Positions 22,579 to 34,300 of a DNA stretch of 64,000 nucleotides are shown in pieces (the first letter of the stretch is position 1; each line of letters opens with the position of its first letter). The DNA lies in assembly GCA_026826555.1 (NCBI GenBank), contig JAKSZT010054324.1:8410445-8474444 (forward strand), read 5' to 3'. The DNA is from Tolypeutes matacus. Lineage: Eukaryota; Chordata; Mammalia; Cingulata; Chlamyphoridae. Under the pieces are notes generated by a model. It was not told where the DNA came from and searched no databases. It was given only the letters and a program-made list of their open reading frames with translations. A program made the position numbers and the translations under genes.

Positions 22579-24057
22579 TTCTTTATCAAAAAGGTTCTCT
22601 AATTTAAGACATTATAAAAACACCAAAAAGATAGGTTGAGAAAAAGTGGACTTATAATATTGAATGATTCTACATATAGCTTAACATTCAGTTAACTGAA
22701 ATATATAAATATCACATACAAGGGGATAAAATATGAATTTCCAATTTTTCGTTCATTATTAGAGAAAGCTCTTAGATAGATGCAGCTAGGAAATCTGATT
22801 CAGTTTCAATATATTCCAGATTTATCTTCTGATTATATAATCCAGAGTCTGCTGTCTCTGTTCAATGAGTTTCAGAATACTCTGGTACCACAACAATTTG
22901 CAGATAGAGAATTAGCTCAGTACATCAAGACCCTCATTCCTATTTTAAAATGCACCTTTCTACAATAATTCTAAGTTTTTAAGTAACAGAGTTTCATCTA
23001 CAATGAAGTGTGCTTTCACCGAAATGAACAGCAAAAACGTTAGCTCCTATTGTCACATAACTGAGCATCTTTGCGCATTCTCTGCACATACATTTCATAC
23101 TCAGTGCCCTTGACCACACATGGAGAGATCTTATAATAATTCTCTTTTTTTGCAAAAATCACAACTTCTAAATTTCATGCCGAAAATGAATTTCCTTCTC
23201 CATCTCACAGACCAAATATGGTTGCCATGATATTGCCTGTGTGACGTAAGTTTGAATCACCCAGGCTACAAATGTGCAGAATCTCACTATTTAACCATTC
23301 CATGACCATTCTTATGTGTGTAGCATAATCACTAGAATTTTTCATCTCTAATTGAATATTCATGTCACATAATATGGAATATACACTTTTCTCCTAGTAG
23401 CCCCTGAATTGTCCTTATCATCTATTTATGTCATTCTACCTTGATCTTGATATTTGTTTTAAAGTTCTAGTAAACTAATTCTTACTAAAATGTTAGCAGA
23501 TAATTAAAACATATCTCCTCCCAGTGGCATAATGTACTCTTATAGATAAATGAAACTTTGAATACCAAAATAATGACTCTCTAAGTGTAGATTGTGCTCT
23601 TAAAGTGGCAGGTTGGCTGAAGCATGGAGAGTAAATATGGTGTGATAAGATTTCATTCCCCAAACTTCTCAGATCTCTTTATTTACTTATAAATCTTGTC
23701 TTGATCTAACTCAAAGTAAGTTTCTAAGCCATTTACAAATCATTTAAAATATGTCATGTACTAGTGATATGGAACATACAGCCCTGCTCTTAATATATAT
23801 AAAGATAACTTCACAAAAGTGTGACAGATAGAGGAATGTCTCCAGTTTATGAGAAGAATCCATGTAAGCATGCAAGTATGCCAACTAGAGTTAGGAAGAG
23901 AATCTTAACAGAATGCACCTAAAGTGAATCTTAAAAGAATCTTAAAAGAAAAATAGAGACTACCTCAAAGAAGGAAGGATTATCAAAGCAAATTAATCAC
24001 TACAAGCAAAAGTAGAGTTAGGGAAATCTGAAATGACATGCTAGCTTTCAGGTGCTA
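22579..24057. other. Unassigned sequence
   Basis: AT-rich DNA with no recognised repeat or coding signal. The open frame at 22780-22968 is short and without similarity. Confidence 0.5.
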
Positions 24058-24522
24058 TGTTTTCATTTCCTTGGCTGCTCAAGCAAATATCATGCGATGG
24101 GTTGGCTTAAACAAAGGGAATTTACTCTTACAATTTTGAGTTTAGGAAAAAGTCCAAATCAAGGCATCATCAAGGTGATGCTTTCTCCTTGATGACTATG
24201 GTGTCCTGGGGCTGGCTGCTAATGAGCACTGGTCCTTAGTTTGTTATGTGGCAGCACCTCCTAGTTTCTCCCTTCTCTTCTGGGTTCTGTTGATGTTCAG
24301 CTTCTGGCTGCTGCCTCTAGCTTTCTCTTTTATGTCTGAATCTCATTCTGCTTATAAAAGACTCTAGCAATAGGATTAAGGCACACCGTGATTGAAGTGG
24401 GCCATACCTTAACTGAAATAACCTCATCAAATGTCCTCCTTACAATGGGTTCCCACCCACAGGAGTGGATTAAGTTTAAGAGCATCTTTTTTCTGGAGTA
24501 TTTATAGCTTCAAGCCATCACA
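24058..24522 (-). mobile_element. MaLR-type solo LTR
   Basis: On the plus strand it reads TGTTTTCATTTCCTTGGCTG, then GGCTTAAACAAAGGGAATTT, and closes with GCTTCAAGCCATCACA. This is the antisense of a MaLR LTR and a sister of 2374-2830, sharing the landmarks TGGATTAAG and GGGTTC-CACAGGA near the right end. No internal region is present. Confidence 0.7.
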
Positions 24523-27500
24523 AGTTAAAATTTTGGGGGCATTTCTTAAATGTAAAATGCAAGACAGAAAGTTGCTAGAGACAAAGCTACAGAGGAACTT
24601 AAAACTCACTGGCCATATTAAAAATTTTGATATTTAAATTTCTGTCAAATTATTTTCAAATCATGCCTTGTCATAACCTTTCCAAAGATATCAATGATAG
24701 TGAGTTGCCTTCTAGCCCTATCTCTTTTCCAACTAAAACAGCTCGGCTTCTGTTTTTTGGTACTTATTTCTATTGATTTCTAATATTTTATTTAATCAAA
24801 GTCTTTTGGAGCTAAAAACAAAAATTCAAACCTTTACTTTATACAGTATGAAGCCAGAATCTTTTATTTATTTTTTAATAAAGGGTCTAAACCAGAGGAT
24901 TATCATTATCAGATTCAGGTTTTAAGTAGACCCTCCTGCTAGTCCTTCTGCTTAGAAATTTAAGGTCAAAACTAGTGACAAGAAGATTAGTTGGCAGGTG
25001 AGACCTAGAATAATAAGTGCCTTGCTTAAATGGCCAAAAATAGCACTAAATTTTTTAAAATTAACTTGTCAATTACTTAAAAGTACTAGTACTTGATTAT
25101 TTGATCCCTACAATATTGCCTTCTCTTTGATGAGGATTTGTCCCTGGTGAAGTCATAATTGAATCAAGATCAGTAACAAGCATTTAATATAGTATGTTTC
25201 TGTTTTTACAGTTCTCAAATTATCAAACTCCTCTAGATATAATACACTCATCATTGATTCCTATATGGTCTATTAAATGATTGTCTGGGAGTTGTTCAGT
25301 TCCTTCCTGAAGGGCTTCATTCCCATGAATTTTGGTTTCACATTTTGGCCAGTCTCTGATACAGCTTCCACAGTGACTATGCTTAAACCAAGACCAACTC
25401 TAACCATAAAGGAAAACTTATTCTTTTGGAACTTCCCGGATTGTGTTTAGACTGAACCCATAATCTTGACTTCATTGAGCACCATACTAAAAACAATTAA
25501 AATAGCTGTCCTAAATTGACTATAAATATAAATTAGATCATGACTATCATAATATTTGATTATGATTTTGGATCTTTACTCACAATCACAAGATTGCATT
25601 CACACACTGTTTTTTTATAAACTAAAGTTGGCATCTTTACTATGATCTTTGCTAAGTCTCTTAAATGCTCTGTCCTCAAATTATACTGTCCTCCAAACAA
25701 ACCTCCATCTAATGTCTTCCTCTTGTCTCCAGGCTTACTCATGAATCTCACAAGTATTCATGGGATTAGTAACTTTTGAATGTTGAATCTGGAATAAATC
25801 TTAGGTATAATATAATCCAAACTCCTAATTTTTTTTATGAAAGAAACTAAGGTTTAAATAATTGACTTATCCAATGTCACACAGATACTTACTAGAGATG
25901 AAGAACTCTAACTTGGCAATCCCTAGTCCTTCTCCAGCACTTTCTTAAAAGTACTAGGCATTCTTTTTTGTATGGCCAGGAGCAATATTTGGCCATGGCA
26001 AGGTAATGAAGATACAGAGATGGGGGTGGGTACCGACCAGGGGTGAGTTAAAAAGTTACAACCATTGCTTCTTTAGAGTTGAAAGTTGAACAACTGCTGT
26101 ATTACATATTTTGCTTTTTTTATTGACATTTTGAAATGAAATGTCTTGATTTTTCTCTTCTATAGAATTGCTTTGTTCAGGATGTTTTGAGGGGATGGGA
26201 GCAGGGACTCTTTCATAAGCACTTCTTGTTTTATTTTGTGTGTGTGGAGTATAAAGGCTACACCCTTACTGTAAAAAATAACAATAAAATGAAAGAAAGA
26301 ATAACCACCACCATCATTAAACTGTAACTTGTCTAGTAAATTGTGACTTGAACTATTTGTTGTGGCCATTTCCTCTATTCTATTATATCGCTAATAGTGC
26401 CTTAATGTGCAAGGTACCAAAGGAAATAAATATATACTTGCAAACTTTCCAAATGAACAGTTGCTCCACTTGGGCCCTTACTGACTATTTCAGCTACTTC
26501 AGGTCTGTCTCTAACAACTGATAGTGCTGAAGACTTTGGGTTTTGTTTTTGTTTTGTGTTGTTTTTCTTTTCATTCAGCAAACTGAAATAAAGACACAGT
26601 GTAACCAAAAATTTTAAATTAAAAGTTAAACCATTATCAGAGATCAAGTCATCCAGGGGAAGGGGATACTGAAAACAAAGGTCAGCTACAGAGTTTTTCA
26701 TATGGATGTCAAACAGAGGAAGGTGGAGTGGTCACCCTTTCAATAGAAATGTTGATATACAAGGTAAGATTCTTCTAGAATAATCATTACAATGGGAAGT
26801 TTTTAGTTGAAAATGGCCACATACAAAGGGTCAACTCAGTCTATCCAGTTTTGGTAACTTTGGATATTAACCCTTTTGGCTAATTTAAAAAGCATCTATA
26901 TAATATTTCAGTAATCATAGTTATTTGTTAATTCTTAGCCTTCGGTTACTATATGTTGGTAGAAGTATAGTTGCATTGTGTTTTTTTTTTTTACACCAAG
27001 TCATGAATTTAATCAGATTCAAATTCTTATAACATTTTCTAAGCTCACATGTGATTTCTAGTGTCTGAATTTTGCTAAACACAACAAATCATATTTCCTT
27101 ACTCCAGCCGTTAATGCCTATCTCGGGTGATATACCTCAAAGTATCTCTGGTCAATTTTTGTGAGCCTCATTTGAAACATAATATTTTTCAGGAACTATT
27201 TAAAGAACATTAGATCACCTATCCCTCTAATTAGCCTGTGTTTCATTTTTGGATCAAGTCATACCAGCTAAAGTCCATCTAGTCTTGGAGCCTTGCAGGA
27301 AATCCTTCAATAATTTGTATTTTAGGGAGAGGGAAGGTTTCTTGGAGAGTTCCTGCAAGATGCTGTCTTGCTGTACCCTGTCATGTGATTGTTCATTCTC
27401 TCCTATGTAGTTTAGTGCCCTTTTGGTGATAGGCCACATAAAAAAATAAATAAATAAAAATAAATTTAAAAAAAATTATGTTAGAGCTAACTACAAGAAA

Positions 27501-27776
27501 ACAAATTGATCTGTTTTCTTTGATTGACCAATTAGCTAAATATGCTTCCATTTTACTTTGATTTCCAGGAGCAAAATGTATAACGACTCAGCAATATGAT
27601 TCATGTAAGTCCTTAAGTCCTGTTCAACTGTATGTTGTTCATCTTGTCCTCACACAGCCTATATTTTCTGATGTTCTTTTATTTCTCTATTTTTAGTTAT
27701 AATTTTTATAGGCTGTTCCAAATTCACTTTAGAATAAGGCAAAAATTAAACAATGGTTTGAATAAATCCATGGGCA
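24523..27776. other. Unassigned sequence
   Basis: Mostly unrecognised, with a MIR remnant at 25800-25940. The small minus-strand open frame at 27254-27439 reads QDSILQELSKKPSLSLKYKL. I recognise no family, and there is no poly(A) or splice site to call it a gene or a processed copy. Confidence 0.5.
25800..25940 (+). mobile_element. MIR SINE remnant
   Basis: ATGAAAGAAACTAAGGTTTA, TTGACTTATCCAATGTCACA and CAGATACTTACTAGAGATGA keep the MIR order (ATGAGGAAACTGAGG, TGACTTGCCCAAGGTCACAC, AGC-AGT). It is highly diverged. Confidence 0.7.
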
Positions 27777-28290
27777 TGTTGCCAGCGGTGGGTTTCCAGG
27801 TTCTTGGCTATGTCGCAAGAAAAAATTCAGAGACATGCCACAGGGTAGGTAAGCAAGTAAACGGTTTAATGAGAAGTAAAAGAAAGTGAGAGTACACACT
27901 CAAGATTTGAGTACAGGGGGCTCCAGGGTGAGAGGCAGCTGTGGCTGTTGCCCTATTTGAGACTGGCCTCCCCCACCTGCCTTCTTTCCTCCATGTAAAC
28001 GAAGGCTAGTGACTTACAACATTCTCTTTGGTTCTAAATATGCAGAAGAAGGATTGGAAACACAAATTTTCATTGGTTTTGAGTGTCTGCTGGCCTGAAT
28101 GGAGGTCAGGGGAGGGAATATGAATGGGCTTCTCATTATCTATTGTCTTCAGGTGTTCAGCCTTGGGCCGTTGACTCCTCCCTTGTTGACAGGCAAAGAT
28201 GGGCACTCAGGGGGAGTTTTAGACAGAACTGACTGTCCTTATTGCACTAATGCTTTCCTACTTCCCTGTTCTAGTCTGCCTCAGATGCAC
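27777..28290 (-). mobile_element. Gammaretrovirus-like (ERV1) solo LTR
   Basis: Read on the minus strand, the right part of the LTR has CATTAAACCGTTTACTTGC, a polyadenylation-type R region. It is followed by CTCTGAATTTTTTCTTGCGA and AGCCAAGAACCTGGAAACCC, and ends CTGGCAACA at 27777. This order is characteristic of U5 in gammaretrovirus-related LTRs. The U3 side runs to about 28290 and is GC-richer than the surroundings. The exact 5' end and the 4-bp duplication are not fixed. No internal viral genes adjoin it. Confidence 0.6.
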
Positions 28291-28534
28291 ACAAATATAA
28301 ATACACACATTTTGAAGAACTATTAGAGCCAAAATGTTTTCATTCATCATTCTGCTATTTCTTCTCCATAATCTTGCAAAATAGTGCTGTTACTTAGACT
28401 AGGAAACTGGAGTTTAAAAGTTTAAATGACTACTCAAGTTCAGATCAGTAAAAAAAAGCAACACTCAAACTCAGGGTTATTGATTAGAATACAATTCCCT
28501 TTTTATTGTGCCAGGATGCTAATAAACTTTCTTG

Positions 28535-28573
28535 CGAATTAGAGATAAAATCTCTAATTTTATCTCTAATTCG
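28535..28573. repeat. Perfect 17-bp inverted repeat, 5-nt loop
   Basis: CGAATTAGAGATAAAAT at 28535-28551 is followed by CTCTA and then its exact reverse complement at 28557-28573. It abuts the left end of the retro-insert at about 28577. It may be a template-switch product or a cruciform-prone site; nothing suggests a terminator, since no transcript is known here. Confidence 0.9.
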
Positions 28574-28576
28574 TAA

Positions 28577-29137
28577 TTGGTGATTCTAGCAATGGAAGAA
28601 ATTATAACAGTGAGGTGGAGCCAGTGGCCACTGGACACTTTCGGGGCAGGGAGGGGATGTGCAGTTGAAATACAGGGGCTTTTTCGGGATTTGGAGGTTG
28701 TCCTGAGTGCCATTGTGGCAACAGATGTAGGCCATTTTAAATCAGCACACACCATTCAGAACAGTGTGGGAGAGAGTGTGGTCTACGATGTGAACTGTGG
28801 TCTATGGTTGATGGCAAGGCCCCAGGATGTGTAAGTCCATTGAGGGTGATGGGCCACACTTGTGGGATATGTTTGTGTGGGATGTGGTGGGAGGTGTGGG
28901 AGGTGTGGGAGGTGGGGAACATGGGAATCCCGGTAGGTTCTGTGTAATATTTTAGGTAATCTAAGCACCTCTTAAAATATATATATATATATATATATAT
29001 AATAACATTTTTGTAAGCAAATGCACATATATGCATATATATTTATATATCATTTTACAAATATTGGTATGTATTGTGAAAATTTTGATTTTTACCCACA
29101 ATAAAAAAATAAATTAATAAAAAAAAAAAAAAAAACA
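28577..29137 (+). mobile_element. L1-type tail, second copy of the G-rich class
   Basis: Positions 28790-28975 match 15410-15595 at the landmarks CCCCAGGATGTGT, GGCCACAC-TGTGG, GTGGGAGGTGTGGGAGG and TAATCTAAGCA. It then runs through an (AT)n tract and ends in an A-run at 29119-29135. The first 200 bases (28577-28780) do not match the body of the copy at 13605-15628. Non-coding and 5'-truncated. Confidence 0.65.
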
Positions 29138-29479
29138 GCTGCTGAGGCTGAATGCTTTCAGTAACAAACCCTTGGCAGCACACTAATTTGAATAGAAGGT
29201 CAAGCCCATAGCTTTCTGCTTTCTCTGTATAGAATTAGACACATTTTAAAATTTTGTAGAACAATATGTCATATTATGTATATTTTATTCTTTGAATTCT
29301 GTAGCCAAAATGATTTTACGGTGCATGCCAGCAGAAATATTTCTAGAAACAACTCAAATTCTTTTATGATTTTGCGCAGCTTACTGATGTAACTCTTTCA
29401 TATAAAACTTGAATTTGTCTGTACTTTTAGACATTAAGTTCTTGCTGATTAACAATAATAATTATGGTGATGATAATAA

Positions 29480-29650
29480 TAAAGGCAGTTACAACTTTTT
29501 ATGTACCAAGCATTTATCATGTGTTATCTCATTTAATTATTATAATTATCAATAGTTATGATTATTCTAAGGATAAACAGACGATCACATTCGTTACATA
29601 ATGTTCTGAGGAGCTCGTGCTAAAAAGTAGAACAAAGATCTGAGTCCTCA
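29480..29650 (+). mobile_element. MIR SINE remnant
   Basis: ATGTACCAAGCATTTATCAT, GTTATCTCATTTAATTATTA and AAGGATAAACAG reproduce the MIR order of GTGCCAGGCACTGT, CTCATTTAATCCTCA and ATGAGGAAACTGAG in a decayed form. Confidence 0.6.
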
Positions 29651-29719
29651 TCCAAGATATTACTTGGCTCTAATAACCATATCCAATATATCATTACAAC
29701 AACAACTACTTCTAGTACC

Positions 29720-29960
29720 ACTACTGTCACTACCATCAAATATTTACCTAATGCCTACGAAACACTAGGCACTGTCCAAAGTGATTTAAATACATTAACC
29801 CATAATTCTGACAATAATCTTAGATATATCTCTACAGAACAGTGAATAGAGACTCAGAGAGTTTTATTAACTAGTCCCCCATTACAGCTATTAAGATATA
29901 GAGCCTAATTTTTATTCTAAGCAATCTGATACCAGGAGAAAAACGCTTCTCTACGGGGTT
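29720..29960 (+). mobile_element. MIR SINE remnant
   Basis: ACACTAGGCACTGTCCAAAG, AACCCATAATTCTGACAATA and AGAGACTCAGAGAGTTTTAT follow the MIR consensus order. It lies 70 bp after another MIR in the same orientation, but each has its own start, so they are separate old insertions. Confidence 0.65.
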
Positions 29961-32696
29961 ATACTCTCTGTTTACTGCAGTTATTGCTTCTTCAGTTTGC
30001 TTAACAATTGTATAGGTCATGATTGATGTTCAGAAAGGAACATATTGTGATTCCATTAAATAGGGCCCATTTAAACTCCATCTGGTGTATTTGCCCCAAA
30101 GTTCCTCACTTTTTGTTAGTAGTAGCCATGACTTTATTTGTAAATTTTGTAAAAATCCAATGGAAAAAAAGAATTTGGAGGAAGCTGTAGAGCACCAGGC
30201 ACATATATCTATCTTCTTTTATTCTTTTGCTAATAGAAAAGTACTCTCTGTAACAGTATGTGAGATTTATTTTGCTGGATTTTAAAGGTCATACCCTGTG
30301 CTTGGCAGAATGTAGGTTTCTAGTGAATATTTAAGTTTCACATTTTAAAAAGTACCTTCCAGGCAGAAAGTACAAAACACTGTTGGAAGTTGACTGACTG
30401 TCATTCAAACACCCAAAGCTTGACATAGATCTCAAACATTGCCTAGGTACAATTTCAAATGTTATTAAATGTTTTGGATCTTTGAAGGAGAAAATTATAT
30501 AAATTATAATTTAGAAAACTAAAATGTGTTCCCTAAAATCAACCCATGATCCCTACTGATTATTAATATCTGATCTCATTTATTTCTTGATATAGATAAC
30601 TTAAATCACTGAGGAAAGAGAAAGGATAAGGATTGTTTTAAAAAGATGAATTAAGGCCCAAAATACAAAAATTCTTATATACAGCGATATCAATTATATA
30701 AACTGGAAGGACATGAAATGCTAGCTTCCCCCGCCCACTAGTTATTTGTGTGGATTGCTGGAAAGGGTGGGACAGAATTGGCCAGCAATCCATCCTGGAA
30801 AGTTCTGCTACAGTGCACTCAGGACCCTATGCCTTCCAGGGCTCAACCTTCCTGCATTACGTAAACAAACATTGAATAAATGCTTGGAAGGAAATTTGCT
30901 GCACTGTAAAATGAGATTTTTCTTTAGATGGTGTGATTAGAGTTGATAGTTGACTGCTTTCTTCTCTATAATTTTTTGGTTTATCCACTTATCCCACAGT
31001 AGATATGTATTGCATTATACTATTAGAAAAAAGTTAATGTTTATTATTTTAGAAAATATGGACATTTAGTAGGCTAAAATCTATAATTGCAAGCTATGGG
31101 TCTGTATGCAATTTCTAGAAACTGACCCTCTAATAATTAAGATAAAGTGACAGTTTTATCATTTTTCCACATTGGAACATATTCATACAACTATTTTCTG
31201 CATTTATTTTAAAATTAATATGAATTATGAGATAGTTTAAGCATAAGAAAAGTACAGTGGACAATAGATACTCATTTATTCACCTCCAATGTTTATTGTA
31301 ACAATACAGTACAATTTCAGTTACTAAAGCTTATTAATATTTGCCATATTTACATATTTATTGGTGAAAACCTTATACATAGAAATGATTCTTCCTGCTC
31401 CCATTCAATTTGGATGCTATCTTCTTTACCAGAGGAAGCAATTATCCTCAGGTTGGCTTATATACTTTCCATCTGAAAACATGTATCAATAATGAATATA
31501 TCCATTAATAATATATGGCATTGTTTTTCTGGAACTATTTTATCTTTTATATTCTAAATCAAATAATAATATCCTATAGCTCTACTTCTGGAATTTGCTT
31601 TGCATTTTAGAACTATTCTATCCTTTAACTAACATATAGTATTCTATTTTTAATATTGTTAAAATTTATTTATCTGTTCTATTTTTGGCTGATATAGATT
31701 TATATTATAGCAGTTGTTGTTATTATTATTATTGGGACAAAAAGTGTTGAATTTCTATCTATGGAGAAGCAGACTTTGTATTATTGTTGTATTATTATGC
31801 TACTTCTAAGTTTTTCCAATCAGAAGTGTGTGAAATTATAAATTGTTGTGGTTTTATATTTCCTTATAACTAAGAAAATAGAACATTTTTCACCTGGCTA
31901 TTACCCATCATTACAAACAAATTCCTATTTTGTTAGTAATTTTAGCTCATTTTCCAACTGGATTAATCTTCTTTTGTGCTTTGATTTTTGGGAGATCTTT
32001 ATATATTCTGGATTGTGATTCTTTATTAACCAATTGGTGGTTGTATTTTCATTTCCTTTTTTTCCATTTTCTCCATATAAATACCAGTTGTCTCAGCTAA
32101 TTCTGAAATGGCAGGTTTATATATGGGAATTAAGATGATTTCTCTACAATTAGTTTGCTTTATTGCCCCTTCGTCAGTTATACACTTTTTAATTACAAAA
32201 GCATTATAATAAACCTTAACAACTGTTAGGATAATATCTGCAATTGTCTTGGCTACACTTGAGCATATATTTTTCCATATATGTTTTAGGATCAGCTTAT
32301 AAAATTCAGTTTAAAAAGTCATTCATAATTTGATTGGAATTGAGTTTAATTTAAACATTAATTTGAAAAAATTTTCCATTTTAATATTGTTGATCCATCA
32401 CATCTATGAACATGTCTATATCTTTATTTTATAGTTTCATTTTCCATCTTGAAACAAATTTCATTTTTAGATTTATACTTAATATATTTTACTGCTTTTA
32501 TAAATAGCATAATTTAAAACTTATAAAATTTCTAATTGATTTCTCCTAGAAATCTGTTGATTATTTTTCAGTTTTCTTTTACCCATCAATCTTATTGTAC
32601 TGTTTAATGAATCCTAAACATCTTAGAATCTGTTGAGTTTTTATGTAATTTTCTCCATGCCAAGAATACAATTTTGCTTAGTCTGTTTTAACTCTT

Positions 32697-32898
32697 TTTT
32701 TAAAAAAAACTTTTTTTTTATTTTTTAAAGATTTTATTTATTTATTCATTTATCCCCCCCTTGCTGCTTGTGCTCGTTGGGTCAGTTAACCACGCCGTGC
32801 GTGGCGGGCTTGCCTTCACCAGGAGGCCCCGGGAACCGAACCCGGGGCCTCCCATATGGTAAACGGGAGCCCTACTGATTGAGCCACAGCCACTTCCC
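32697..32898 (-). mobile_element. DAS-type tRNA-derived SINE
   Basis: On the minus strand the head is GGGAAGTGGCTGTGGCTCAA with A box TGGCTCAATCAG and B box GGTTCGGTTCC. It is followed by a short body with GGTGAAGGCAAGCCCGCCAC and an AATAAATAAAATC tail. TGTTTTAACTCTT at 32684-32696 and TGTTTAACTCTT at 32899-32910 form the TSD with one indel. It is GC-rich compared with its host, and therefore young. Confidence 0.9.
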
Positions 32899-33064
32899 TG
32901 TTTAACTCTTAAATATTTTTCTTCTTTCTGTGAGATATTGTGATGTTTAGTATATCTGTTAAAATACTGAATAAAATTTTGAAAATATTATTTTGTATTG
33001 AATTTAAAAATAACTCTTCTAATATGTAGTCAGTAAGTATGCTAACATTAAACATTTGGTTTAT

Positions 33065-33336
33065 TTATTTATTTATTTATTTTTACCGGGAGGTACCGGG
33101 GATCGAACCCCGGTCTCTCCATATGGTAGACGGACGCCGAACCTCTTGAGCCACATCCGTTTCCTAAAGATTTTATTTATTTATTCATTTATCCCCCCCT
33201 TGCTGCTTGTGCTCGCTGGGTCAGCTAACCACGCTGTGCGTGCGGGCTTGCCTTCACCAGGAGGCCCCGGGAACCGAACCCGGGGCCTCCCTTATGGTAA
33301 ACGGGAGCCCTACTGATTGAGCCACAGCCTCTTCCC
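33065..33336 (-). mobile_element. Heterodimeric DAS SINE with 16-bp TSD
   Basis: Two different SINE units lie head to tail on the minus strand. The upstream unit is at 33165-33336 (GGGAAGAGGCTGTGGCTCAA head). The downstream unit is at 33065-33164 (GGAAACGGATGTGGCTCAAG head, B box GGTTCGATCCC), with the A-rich tail at 33065-33085. TAAACATTTGGTTTAT occurs at 33049-33064 and exactly again at 33337-33352, enclosing both. No poly(A) or TSD separates the units, so the pair was inserted together. Confidence 0.85.
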
Positions 33337-33556
33337 TAAACATTTGGTTTATATTAAATAGCAAAGTCAAGAGTTTCACTAGTTTATCAGATATAAGTAT
33401 TTGTTTTATTATGAATACGTATTAAATTGATACAAATTCTTTTTCTGTATTAAATCAGATCATCATGTTATATGATTTTATTTAATTAATTCACCTATGT
33501 AGTAAATTATATTTTTATTTAGGGTAAACTTTTCCTTGTCATGATGCCTTTTTAAT

Positions 33557-33884
33557 GCATTGCTAGTTTGCTAATTAACTTATTTTGTATTTTTCTTTAT
33601 GCACATTATTGATCTGTAAATTTATTTTCAATTACTGCCCTAAAATGACTTTGCCAGATATGAAGCAGCACAATCATTTGGTCAGTTGGGTAGCTTTCCC
33701 TTTATTCTGAGATAATTTAAATAATGTAAGGATTATCTTGTATATTTAAGAAAACTCACCTCTGAAACCATCTGTGTGAGACTTATTTTTACAAGTATAT
33801 TTTTGAAGCAAGTTACTTAATTTCCATGTATTTGGAGATTTTTCTTATTCTTTCTTTGGTTTTTAGTTTAAATTCATTATGATC
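33557..33884 (-). repeat. Inverted duplication, left arm (L1 segment)
   Basis: The reverse complement of this stretch matches 35706-36035 at roughly 88 percent by eye, with few indels. Shared words include AAATTATCTCAGAA, GGGAAAGCTACCCAACTGAC and GTGCATAAAGAAAA. Both derive from L1 ORF2. The arm ends exactly where the LTR begins at 33885. Confidence 0.8.
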
Positions 33885-34300
33885 TGTATCAGTCATGGTC
33901 TAACTAGAGAAGCACAACTGGTAGGAGATTCATATATGGATTTATTACAAGGAACCATCTTACACAATTGTGGGGACTGGCTCATCAGGTTGGAAGTTAG
34001 TATGGCAGATAGGAAGAGAAAGTGCCAAGCAGGCTAAAACTCCATGGACAAGCCTAAAGTTTATTATCAACAGGTGGCAGTCAGCAAGGAAGGCACAGAG
34101 GCAGGAAAGCAGAGCATTGCAGACTTGATAGCTATTTGGAGACTCAGCCAGAGAAATCTAAGACCTTTATTAAAGAGCTTTTTTGATAAAGTCAGGACCA
34201 CCCAGGATAATCTCTCTTGATTAACTTAAAACAACTGATTAAGGATTTTAATCATGCCTATGAATTGCCTTTGAACAATTGCCTACATCAGTTTTGAGTG
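33885..34300 (-). mobile_element. ERVL/MLT2-like LTR, antisense
   Basis: Starts TGTATCAGTCATGGTCTAAC, then AGAGAAGCACAACTGGTAGG and GATTTATTACAAGGAACC. This is the antisense of ERVL-class LTR ends (AATAAATC and CTCTAGAGAACCCTGACTAATACA). Further right, ACCACCCAGGATAATCTCTC and AACAACTGATTAAGG are also typical. The right end is not clear; it is placed near 34300 by loss of recognisable pattern. Confidence 0.6.

Larger units (their letters stand above)
29138..31199. other. Unassigned sequence with MIR remnants
   Basis: Two MIR-like stretches (29480-29650 and 29720-29960) and one small inverted repeat (30751-30792) are listed separately. The rest has no recognised content. Confidence 0.5.
31200..33884 (-). 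mobile_element. Old L1 copy: 3' UTR and ORF2
   Basis: On the plus strand 31200-31840 looks like an antisense L1 3' UTR, and 31930-32690 like antisense ORF2 thumb (AGGATCAGCTTATAAAATTC). Positions 33557-33884 look like antisense RT entry and linker. Two groups of DAS SINEs interrupt it at 32697-32898 and 33065-33336. No frame survives. The right end is cut by an LTR beginning at 33885. Confidence 0.6.

Noticed and set aside
24058..24522. Target-site duplication for this LTR
   Set aside because: The flanking pentamers do not match at any reasonable choice of ends, so no TSD is claimed; the same holds for 1783-2199 and 19226-19833.
27254..27439. Minus-strand 61-codon frame with protein-like composition
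   Set aside because: Looks plausible as peptide, but I recognise no family and see no intron, poly(A) or flanking duplication.
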